NCBI RefSeq assembly: GCF_008932435.1
Contig: NZ_WBWE01000001.1
Location: forward strand, 1 to 64,000
DNA: 64,000 nucleotides
Direction: 5' to 3'
From: Brucella pseudintermedia
Lineage (GTDB): Bacteria > Pseudomonadota > Alphaproteobacteria > Rhizobiales > Rhizobiaceae
Below, piece after piece: positions 54,300 through 62,161 of the stretch. Under the pieces are notes generated by a model. The model worked only from the letters and a program-made list of their open reading frames with translations, did not search any database and was not told where the DNA came from. How positions within the stretch are numbered: the stretch's first letter is position 1; every line of letters starts with the position of its first letter. The translations under genes and the position numbers were made by a program.

Positions 54300-55796
54300 A
54301 TGAGTTTGACCGCACAACGATCAACCGCCGCTGTTTCCAGCGCAGACAGGACGCTCTTCGGCCTGCCTTGGGCCGTTATATTCGTGCTGTGCTATTTTGC
54401 GTTTCAGGCCGTTCTTGTCACCCTCGTTTCAAACGGTGCCGGTCTTGATGACGCCGAACAGCTTGCCAATATTGGCTATCTGGACTGGGGCTATGGCGGG
54501 TCCCAGCCCCCGCTCTATACATGGATTACCAATCTTGCGGCGTCATTGCTCGGCACCTCGATGCTCACGCTGCAGATCGTCAAGTTCGGCCTTCTCGCGA
54601 GCTTGTTCCTGAGCGTTTACGGCGCAATGAAATTACTCGGTTTTTCGCGCATGGTCGCGTCGGCCGGCATGCTCGGATTGTTCCTCATTCCGCAAATCGG
54701 ATGGGAATCGCAGCGCGCATTGACGCATTCAGTTGCTGGCACCGCCGGTTGTGGCTGGGCATTTCTGGCCTTTGCCTGGCATATGCGTGCGCGTCACGCG
54801 GGGTCTGCCATCGTTCTTGGTGCTGCGATGGCTGCGGCACTTCTCGGCAAGTTCAACGCGTCGTTTTTCCTGATCATGCTGGTCGTGACGGGCCTTCTCA
54901 TTCCCGAATATCGCCGGATACTGCTCTCCAAGCTGAGTCTCGTAACGGTTCTGGCATTCGCGATCTGCTTCGGGCCGACTGCGATCTGGATGCTGGCACA
55001 CAAATCAAGTGTCATGGCGCGTGCAAGCAAGTTTGAGATCGGTGCTTCCGGGAATCTGTTCTTCGACCGGTTGATGGGAGTCGAAAGTTTCATTGAGGCG
55101 GCGTTTCTGTTCTCTATCCTTGCCGTCGCGATCGCTGGAATTATCGCGCTCATCCATTGGAAGAAAAAGATTGCGCCACCCGCTCCGCTGGCGACTGGCG
55201 AGAAATTTCTTCGCCTTCTCATTCTGGTGGGCTTGGGTATCGTACTTGTCGGTGTTGTCGCAACCGGCGCTAATAACGTGAAAGACCGCTGGCTGCAGCC
55301 AGTCCTGTTTCTCACTCCTGCTCTGATGGCGAGCCTTATGGCTCGTTATCGGATCGGAGATAGAGCCTTGATTGACTATGCCATCGTCAGCGCTGTCGCG
55401 GCGCTTATTGTGCCGCCGGTGTTGAGCTTTAACTTGACCTATGGTTCGGGCTCGCCGCCTTACGGCCAGCTCGACTATCGACATCTTTATGAAGAAGTGC
55501 GGGCGAAAGGCTCGTTCAAGACGATCCTCACGGACAATGCACAGATTCCGGGTAATTTCAGATTGTTTGATTCGTCCTTGCGAGTGGTACATCCAGAAAC
55601 CCCGGATACCAGAGCGCATTTGACGCCACCTGTACTCGTGATGTGGTTTGGTGGGGCTGAACCGAACGAGCGCATTGCAACTTTGTTGCAGAGTGCAAAT
55701 ATCGCCGTGCCTCACGAAAACATTGTAACCACGGACGTTACATACAAAACCCGCCCTGACAAGCATATGACCGTCAGCTATTTTCTGACGCCGTAA
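54300..55796 (+). CDS. ArnT/PMT-like membrane glycosyltransferase
   Basis: A 498-residue membrane protein with about 10-12 spans. After the first span come an acidic DDAEQL motif (about residue 45) and GSQPPLYTW, typical of the PMT/ArnT (GT39/GT83) superfamily, which transfer sugars from polyprenyl-phosphate donors. The C-terminal part after about 390 is a soluble periplasmic domain. The acceptor is unknown; lipid A or another envelope glycan is likely. The ATG at 54300 begins just before the first span; GAGG is very close, so the start is tentative. Confidence 0.85.
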   Translation: MSLTAQRSTAAVSSADRTLFGLPWAVIFVLCYFAFQAVLVTLVSNGAGLDDAEQLANIGYLDWGYGGSQPPLYTWITNLAASLLGTSMLTLQIVKFGLLASLFLSVYGAMKLLGFSRMVASAGMLGLFLIPQIGWESQRALTHSVAGTAGCGWAFLAFAWHMRARHAGSAIVLGAAMAAALLGKFNASFFLIMLVVTGLLIPEYRRILLSKLSLVTVLAFAICFGPTAIWMLAHKSSVMARASKFEIGASGNLFFDRLMGVESFIEAAFLFSILAVAIAGIIALIHWKKKIAPPAPLATGEKFLRLLILVGLGIVLVGVVATGANNVKDRWLQPVLFLTPALMASLMARYRIGDRALIDYAIVSAVAALIVPPVLSFNLTYGSGSPPYGQLDYRHLYEEVRAKGSFKTILTDNAQIPGNFRLFDSSLRVVHPETPDTRAHLTPPVLVMWFGGAEPNERIATLLQSANIAVPHENIVTTDVTYKTRPDKHMTVSYFLTP

Positions 55797-55798
55797 CG

Positions 55799-55833
55799 AA
55801 ATGGCCCGGAAAACCCGGGCCATTTGTTCTTTT
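55799..55833 (+). terminator. rho-independent terminator
   Basis: An 11-bp perfect stem (55799-55809 with 55815-55825) followed by a T-rich run. The stem starts right after the glycosyltransferase stop and its tail reaches the end of the convergent small lipoprotein gene. Confidence 0.85.
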
Positions 55834-55966
55834 ATTCTACGGTATCCTGGACCGCATGCGCGGTGCTCTTTACATCGCGGCCAACGCCTCGCACCGTATT
55901 TGCGCAGGAGGCGAGCGTAAATGCGCAGAGAACAATAGCTAATGGGACAAGTCGGGTCAGCTTCAT
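55832..55966 (-). CDS. entericidin-like small lipoprotein
   Basis: 44 residues: signal MKLTRLVPLAIVLCAFTLA, lipobox ending LASC, and a short mature part (ANTVRGVGRDVKSTAHAVQD) that matches the entericidin A/B family. Entericidins are membrane lipoproteins linked to stationary-phase lysis in E. coli. The ATG at 55966 has GGAG eight bases upstream; longer frames upstream are spurious. Confidence 0.85.
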   Translation of the reverse strand: MKLTRLVPLAIVLCAFTLASCANTVRGVGRDVKSTAHAVQDTVE

Positions 55967-56187
55967 GACAGTCTCTCCAATGGGATGCGCGTTTCTGCCC
56001 TTTTGAAGGCAGACGCCTAGAGTTCCAAGCCTATTCAAACCAGTTATGCCTCCCGCCGCATACAAGCCCCTGCTCGGCAGCTGGCGGTGAAGCCGATTCA
56101 CTCGGCTGTCACACAAGAAATCTAGCGCAGCGTTTTTCTCTGGCAAGAGAATGCTTTAAGTCCCATCCCAATAAACTGTGATCTTCA

Positions 56188-57108
56188 TCAGCAGGCCCGG
56201 AAGGTCTCGAACCGCCCGGAGCGACGATAACCTTCAAAAACACTTCGCAGATGGTCAGCGACAACCTGAATATGCGGACCGGCTTCCGGTTTCACAACCA
56301 TACCAAGCTGGTAGCGGCCAAGAGCAGGCAGGCCGTGCTCCGGCCCCAGAGCAACGATCCCGTCGCTCAACAGCGTTTTACCGAAAGGCGCTATCGCAAG
56401 ATCGGCCATGATCGCTGCCCGCTGCCCCGTCGAGTGTGAGCTCATGTAGGCGATACGATATGGACGTCGGCTTCTTTCAAGCGCTTCGAGCGCACTGCCC
56501 CGCCAGGCACAACCCTCTTCCCAAATGGACAGCGGCAACGGTTCGCGACGATAGGCCGTACCGCACTTGGCGCCAGCCCATACAAGTTCTTCGTCCAGCA
56601 GAACTTCCACATCGCCCTTGTTAAGCACCGTGTGGGAAATATTGATCAGCGTCACGTCCAGCCGCCGCTCGTCAAGCCGCTTGCGCAGATTGCTGCTTTG
56701 ATCGATCACCACATCGACCGTTACCCCCGGATGGCTTTCAGCAAAACGCTTCAACACGAGCGGCAGCACGCATTCGCCAATATCATCCGGCGAGCCCAGC
56801 CGAACCACACCGGTCACTGTGGGCGCAACGAATTTCGATACGGCTTCCCGATTGAGAGCCAGAAGACGCCGCGCATAACCGAGCAGAATCTCCCCATCGC
56901 TGGTCAATGTGACCGAACGCGCGTCACGGTCGAAAACCGCGACCCCCAGCTGTTCTTCCAGTTTCTTGATCTGCATCGAAACGGCGGAAGGCGTGCGGAA
57001 CACCGCATTTGCCGCAGAAGAAAAGCTCCCGGTATCAGCTATCGCCACAAATGTGCGCAGCACATCAATATCCAGCATCGGAAGGGGATGTTGAACGGGC
57101 GCTGTCAT
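56188..57108 (-). CDS. LysR-family transcriptional regulator, LsrB/VtlR-like
   Basis: 306 residues: an N-terminal winged helix-turn-helix (about 12-70; LRTFVAIADTGSFSSAANAVFRT, SAVSMQIKKLEEQLG) and a LysR effector-binding domain. The N-terminal style is close to rhizobial LsrB and Brucella VtlR as I remember them, but whether this is that gene or a paralog cannot be told here. GGAG lies eight bases before the ATG. It is divergent from a DUF1127 gene, which it may control. Confidence 0.88.
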   Translation of the reverse strand: MTAPVQHPLPMLDIDVLRTFVAIADTGSFSSAANAVFRTPSAVSMQIKKLEEQLGVAVFDRDARSVTLTSDGEILLGYARRLLALNREAVSKFVAPTVTGVVRLGSPDDIGECVLPLVLKRFAESHPGVTVDVVIDQSSNLRKRLDERRLDVTLINISHTVLNKGDVEVLLDEELVWAGAKCGTAYRREPLPLSIWEEGCAWRGSALEALERSRRPYRIAYMSSHSTGQRAAIMADLAIAPFGKTLLSDGIVALGPEHGLPALGRYQLGMVVKPEAGPHIQVVADHLRSVFEGYRRSGRFETFRAC

Positions 57109-57265
57109 GACGGACTCCGTTTCTAGCACTTTGTTCAAATTTTCTGATCTTAAGCCTTTCTATATTTCGTTTGATTGAACGTCAAGGGAAATACATATTC
57201 AAGATACCGACAAGGCGAGCTGCAGCGAACGCATCAACCGGACTTTCTGAATGAGGAGAGAAAAA

Positions 57266-57544
57266 ATGACCGTTCATTGCCAATCCGCTTCCAGTGGCAG
57301 AGTGACGACTATTCGCTTCATGCCGACTTGGACCGTCGTGAATGCACCGTCATGGCTGCTGGTACTGCACTCCAAAATGCGGAAGCAGCTGCAAATCTGG
57401 GCTTACGAGGGGCGCGTGAGGCGAAGCCGCCGGGTGCTCGAATCGTTGCCCGAGCACATATTGCACGATATTGGCTGGCCCAACGTGGATGATCGTCTGC
57501 CCGGCATTCCAAGAAACCCGAACGAACTGCCCCGCAGAAGCTGA
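57266..57544 (+). CDS. DUF1127 small protein
   Basis: 92 residues ending in the arginine-rich DUF1127 motif (RRSRRVLESLPEHILHDIGW). In rhizobia and Brucella such proteins are often small and regulated by LysR-type factors, and in some cases they bind RNA. GGAG lies nine bases upstream of the ATG. A terminator follows. The divergent LysR gene is the obvious candidate regulator. Confidence 0.85.
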   Translation: MTVHCQSASSGRVTTIRFMPTWTVVNAPSWLLVLHSKMRKQLQIWAYEGRVRRSRRVLESLPEHILHDIGWPNVDDRLPGIPRNPNELPRRS

Positions 57545-57548
57545 AATC

Positions 57549-57583
57549 AAATGAGGGCGAGCGCGCGACCCGCCCTCATTTTC
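57549..57583 (+). terminator. rho-independent terminator after the DUF1127 gene
   Basis: An 11-bp stem (57549-57559 with 57571-57581) followed by TT. The remaining gap up to 57838 shows no gene. Confidence 0.75.
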
Positions 57584-57838
57584 CCGACATTAAAATACCT
57601 TTTCGCGGCAGGCATTTAGCCGCACTTTGCAACCTACCCGTTCTGTGTCTCAATATAACACTATCTTGTTTGCGCCATCACCCTCCCCCTGCGAATCTCG
57701 GTTGGCGCGGCAGGACTACCGGTCTGAAAGCGACCGGCTAAAACCGGGCCCAAAACGACCCGGAGTCGTGACGGAGACACAAGGTTCGGCTGCGTCGGGA
57801 ACCGTAGCCAAAGCCTTCGAGAATGGGAACGTTCGGGC

Positions 57839-58837
57839 ATGATCCAGGCTTCATCGGTTAAGCGGTCTATTGTCTTTTTTCTTGTTCCAAATTTTTCGAT
57901 GATTGCTTTCGCAACGGCCATCGAGCCATTGCGTATTGCAAATCGAATGCTGGGTTATGACGCCTATCGATGGCGGCTGACATCGGTTGACGGAAAGCCG
58001 GTAACGGCTTCCAACGGTGTGGAATGCGCTGTCAACGCCTCGCTGGAAGACGAGCGGCGCTTTCTGCAGCGCGAACAGCGTCCATCGATGGTGTTCGTCT
58101 GTTCCGGCGTCTATGTGGAGGAATTCAGGAACAAATCCGTCTTCGCGTGGCTGCGCGAAGAGTATAATCGCGGCGTTGCGGTCGGCGGGCTTTGTACTGG
58201 GGCGCATATACTGGCGGCAGCCGGGCTTCTATCTGGAAAGCGCTGCGCCATTCACTGGGAAAATCTCCCCGGCTTCTCGGAAGCATTCCCCAAAGCTGAG
58301 GTTTATGCTGATCTTTTTGAGGTTGATAGCAACCTCTACACCTGCGCAGGCGGAACCGCTTCGCTTGATATGATGCTGAAACTGATCGGGGATGATTTCG
58401 ATGCAAACCTGGTCAACAAGATTTGCGAGCAAGCGCTGACGGACCGTGTTCGCAGCCCTCAGGATCGCCAGCGCCTGCCGCTGCGCGCCCGTCTCGGCAT
58501 CCAAAATTCGAAGGTGCTGACTATCATCGAGATGATGGAAGCCAATCTTTCGGAACCTCAGGCGCTGATCAATGTCGCTCATACGATAGGTCTGTCTCGC
58601 CGGCAGGTGGAACGGCTTTTCCGTCAGGAAATGGGTCGGTCGCCGGCACGCTATTACCTTGAAATCCGCTTGGATCGGGCACGGCATCTGTTGCTGCAGT
58701 CATCCATGCCCGTTGTTGAAGTTGCAGTTGCCTGCGGTTTCGTGTCGGCGTCGCATTTTTCCAAATGCTACCGGGAACTGTATGGCCGTTCACCGCAACA
58801 GGAGCGGGCAGAGCGCAAAATGCTCATTGCAGCGTAA
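57839..58837 (+). CDS. GlxA/GbdR-type AraC-family regulator
   Basis: 332 residues: an N-terminal DJ-1/PfpI-like (class I amidotransferase-like) sensor domain with GGLCTGAHILAAAGLL near 120, and a C-terminal AraC double helix-turn-helix (about 225-325; VAHTIGLSRRQVERLF, VAVACGFVSASHFSKCY). This architecture includes GbdR, the activator of glycine-betaine breakdown. A dimethylglycine-dehydrogenase-like gene follows after about 295 bases on the same strand, which supports that role. The gap has no other gene. Confidence 0.9.
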   Translation: MIQASSVKRSIVFFLVPNFSMIAFATAIEPLRIANRMLGYDAYRWRLTSVDGKPVTASNGVECAVNASLEDERRFLQREQRPSMVFVCSGVYVEEFRNKSVFAWLREEYNRGVAVGGLCTGAHILAAAGLLSGKRCAIHWENLPGFSEAFPKAEVYADLFEVDSNLYTCAGGTASLDMMLKLIGDDFDANLVNKICEQALTDRVRSPQDRQRLPLRARLGIQNSKVLTIIEMMEANLSEPQALINVAHTIGLSRRQVERLFRQEMGRSPARYYLEIRLDRARHLLLQSSMPVVEVAVACGFVSASHFSKCYRELYGRSPQQERAERKMLIAA

Positions 58838-59132
58838 ACTTGATATTGAAAGGGAATGGCGTTGAACCTCGAACAGAACAGCCCATTCCTTTCAGCTTCT
58901 AAAAGAAAATCAAAAGTCTACAGCTCGTTCCGGAATCAGTTTCACAGGTCGGACCGCATATGGCTCCAGATCAACCGGCATGTCGTGAATGGAACAGTCC
59001 TCCCCCACCCCGTGGTGATTTCCGCAAGCTTCAATGCAGTCGTCTGACGCTGCTAATATGTCGTATAAAGGCAAATGTCGCGACCAGCCAGCGACTATGG
59101 TTTTGTGAAAATACCAACTGGGGTCGCATAAA

Positions 59133-61694
59133 ATGGCAGAGTTTCCTAAGAAGGCGAAAGTTGTGATTGTCGGGCTGGGCGGCATCGTCGGCGCCTCGAT
59201 CGCGCACCACCTGATAGAGCGCGGCTGGGACGATATCGTCGGCATCGATAAATCCGGTATCCCGACCGACATCGGCTCGACAGCCCACGCCTCGGACTTT
59301 TGCTATGCGACAAGCCATGACTTCCTCTCCTGCTGGACGACGCTTTATTCCATCGACTTCTACGAAAAGATGGGGCATTACGCCCGCGTCGGCGGTATCG
59401 AGGTGGCCCGCGTCGGCGACGACGCGCGCATGGACGAAATCAAGCGCAAGGTCGCGTCGGGCAAGGCTTTCGGCACCCGCGCACGGTTGATGGAACCGGC
59501 GGAGATCAAGGAAAAATTCCCGCTGATCGAAGAAAGCATGGTTCAGGGCGGCCTGTGGGATCCGGATGCGGGCCTCGTCATCCCGCGCTCGCAGACTGTT
59601 GCGGGCAAGCTGATCGATCAGGCGGAAGCCGCGGGCAAGCTCAAGAGCTTCGCCAACACGCCTGCACAGTCGCTGATCGTTGAAAACGGTCGCATCAAGG
59701 GCGTCGTCACGCATCGTGGCACCATTGAAGCCGAATATGTCATCGTCTGTGCGGGACTTTGGGGACGCCTTATCGCCGAAATGGTCGGCGAAGACCTGCC
59801 AGTGATGCCGATCGACCATCCGCTGACATTCTTCGGCCCCTATAACGAGTTTGAGGGAACCGGCAAGGAAATCGGCTGGCCGCTCCTGCGCGACCAAGGC
59901 AATTCAGCCTATATGCGCGACACGGGTGATCCAAAGACTGCCGAAGGTGGCCAGATCGAATGGGGGTACTATGAGGAAACCAATCCTCGTCTGTGCCATC
60001 CGCGAGATCTTCTGGAAAAGCACGAAGCGCGCCTGTCGCCCTCACAGCGTGACCTCGAAATGGAGCAGATTCTGGAGCCGCTGGAGCGTGCCATCGAACT
60101 GACGCCCATTCTGGGAGAACTTGGCTACAATGAAAGCCATTCCTTCAATGGCTTCCTGCAGGTCACAACCGATGGCGGCCCATCGATGGGCGAAAGCCAG
60201 AAGGTGCGCGGCCTCTGGTATGCCGTGGCCATCTGGGTCAAGGACGGCCCCGGCATGGGCAAGCTCATCGCCGACTGGATGACGGATGGGCGCACTTCCA
60301 TTGATCATCACGCCATCGACTATTCCCGCTTCTACCCGCACCAGATGACCGAACAGTTCATTTGGGACCGCTGCACAGAAACGGCGATGAAGGTTTATAA
60401 TCCGGCGGTTCATCCGCGTGAACCTTTCTCCAAAGGCCGCAATATTCGCCGTTCACCATTCTACGAACGCGAAGTCGAACTTGGCGGCTATTTCATGGAA
60501 CTTGGCGGTTGGGAGCGTGCGCATGGCTATGCCGCAAACGAACACCTGCTGGAGAAATACGGTGACCGTGTGCCGGTACGCAAAAACGAATGGGACAACC
60601 GCCATTTCTGGCGCGTCTCCAACGCCGAACATCTCGAACTCACCGAAAATTGCGGCATCATCAATCTCTCGCACTTTGCGATGTATGATATCGAGGGCCC
60701 CGACCATGTCGAGCTGATGGAATGGCTCTGTGCGGCCAAGATCGGCGGCGACGCCAATATCGGAAAGGGGATCTATACCCACTTCCTCGACGACGAAGGA
60801 ATGGTGCGAGCCGACTTCACGGCAATCCGCATGGCTGACCGCATTCGCATGATCAATGGCGCCGATGCGGGCCCACGCGATTTCCACTATATGCGCCGTG
60901 TGGCCGAAGATAAGGGTTTCGATGTCACAATCACCGATGTGACGGAGAAATACGTTACCATTGGCATCTGGGGTCCGAACGCGCGCGAAAATCTGAAAAA
61001 GGTCGTCGAGAACCCGGAAGGGCTCGACGCGGAAAACTTCCCCTTCGCTGCCATCAAGCCGATCCGGATTGCAGGCAAGGACGTTACCGCCTTCCGCATT
61101 TCCTATGTCGGCGAACAGGGCTGGGAACTGCATATGCGTTATGAAGACGGCCTCGCCGTCTGGGATGCGCTTCGCTCCACCGGCGTGATCGCGGTGGGCG
61201 TCGAGACCTATGCCAATACCCGCCGTATGGAAAAGAGCTTGCGCCTGCAAAATGCCGATCTCCTGACCGAATACAATCTTCTGGAGGCTGACCTTGCTCG
61301 CCCCAAGGTCAAGGAAGCTGACTTCCGTGGTAAGGCAAAGCATCTGGAATACCGCGCCCGCGAGCATCAGCCCGCCATGCTCTGCACGCTGGTCATGACC
61401 GACAATGTCGATAAGAACGGCGTGGCCCGTTATCCAGTTGGCATCATGCCGGTACAAGACCCTGAAACGGGAGAAACGCTTGTCGACGAGCTGGGCCGCC
61501 GATCATTCACGACGTCCGTCGCTTATGGTCCGACCATCGGCAAGAACATTGCTCTTGCTTATCTGCCCTGGGCTTATTGCCAGGAAGGCCGCAAGCTGAA
61601 CGTGGAATATTTCGGTGAGACTTATCCGATTGAGGTGCGCTCTATCGGCTATAAACCGCTCTACGACCCGGAAAACTTGAAGCCTCGCAGTTAA
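59133..61694 (+). CDS. dimethylglycine/sarcosine dehydrogenase-like flavoprotein with GcvT domain
   Basis: 853 residues in two parts. The N-terminal part (about 1-430) is a DAO-family FAD oxidoreductase with VVIVGLGGIVGAS near 10-22 and GSTAHASDF near 49, where related enzymes attach FAD to histidine. The C-terminal part (about 440-845) is a GcvT/aminomethyltransferase domain that binds folate. It should oxidatively demethylate dimethylglycine or sarcosine and pass the one-carbon unit to tetrahydrofolate. Which substrate is preferred is not readable. Confidence 0.9.
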   Translation: MAEFPKKAKVVIVGLGGIVGASIAHHLIERGWDDIVGIDKSGIPTDIGSTAHASDFCYATSHDFLSCWTTLYSIDFYEKMGHYARVGGIEVARVGDDARMDEIKRKVASGKAFGTRARLMEPAEIKEKFPLIEESMVQGGLWDPDAGLVIPRSQTVAGKLIDQAEAAGKLKSFANTPAQSLIVENGRIKGVVTHRGTIEAEYVIVCAGLWGRLIAEMVGEDLPVMPIDHPLTFFGPYNEFEGTGKEIGWPLLRDQGNSAYMRDTGDPKTAEGGQIEWGYYEETNPRLCHPRDLLEKHEARLSPSQRDLEMEQILEPLERAIELTPILGELGYNESHSFNGFLQVTTDGGPSMGESQKVRGLWYAVAIWVKDGPGMGKLIADWMTDGRTSIDHHAIDYSRFYPHQMTEQFIWDRCTETAMKVYNPAVHPREPFSKGRNIRRSPFYEREVELGGYFMELGGWERAHGYAANEHLLEKYGDRVPVRKNEWDNRHFWRVSNAEHLELTENCGIINLSHFAMYDIEGPDHVELMEWLCAAKIGGDANIGKGIYTHFLDDEGMVRADFTAIRMADRIRMINGADAGPRDFHYMRRVAEDKGFDVTITDVTEKYVTIGIWGPNARENLKKVVENPEGLDAENFPFAAIKPIRIAGKDVTAFRISYVGEQGWELHMRYEDGLAVWDALRSTGVIAVGVETYANTRRMEKSLRLQNADLLTEYNLLEADLARPKVKEADFRGKAKHLEYRAREHQPAMLCTLVMTDNVDKNGVARYPVGIMPVQDPETGETLVDELGRRSFTTSVAYGPTIGKNIALAYLPWAYCQEGRKLNVEYFGETYPIEVRSIGYKPLYDPENLKPRS

Positions 61695-61707
61695 TCCCGT
61701 TATATGC

Positions 61708-61735
61708 AAAAGCCGAGGCGATGCCTCGGCTTTTG
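61708..61735. terminator. bidirectional terminator
   Basis: A 12-bp perfect stem (61708-61719 with 61723-61734) with A and T tails, between the convergent dehydrogenase and small secreted-protein genes. Confidence 0.85.
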
Positions 61736-61751
61736 TGTTCAGATCGCAAGA

Positions 61752-62042
61752 TTATTTCAACGTGGCCTTGCCGCCACTGATCGTTATCTTTTCATCACCG
61801 GTCAATGCTTCGCGGTCCCCATTGGGAAAGGTCACAAAGCAGCCCGAAGCGCAGAAATCCACCGTCTCGCCCGGCGCGACGATCATTTCGCGCTTGGAAG
61901 CGCCTTCCGTGACGACTATCGTCTGCGGGCCGCTATCATTGTTGGAAATCTGGGCAGCATAAGCGCTCCCGGCCGAGACCGCAAAACCAATTGCTGCACC
62001 AAGAACAAGCTTGGCGAAGCCATTGAGCTGATGTGTGTTCAT
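61752..62042 (-). CDS. small secreted protein of unknown function
   Basis: 96 residues with a Sec signal (cleavage after AYA, about residue 29) and a short, probably beta-rich mature domain with two cysteines (CASGC) that could form a disulfide. I recognise no characterised family. It converges with the large dehydrogenase gene and lies about 120 bases downstream of the channel gene. Confidence 0.75.
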   Translation of the reverse strand: MNTHQLNGFAKLVLGAAIGFAVSAGSAYAAQISNNDSGPQTIVVTEGASKREMIVAPGETVDFCASGCFVTFPNGDREALTGDEKITISGGKATLK

Positions 62043-62161
62043 ATCGTCCCGACCTTTCTATCGCTCCCGCTGCGATATGTTCTCTGTCGCGTGAGCCCTA
62101 TTGCCCTGAGACACCCCTTTATAAGCGGACAAAACTGAACTGCAACTGAACGCAATGTTCA

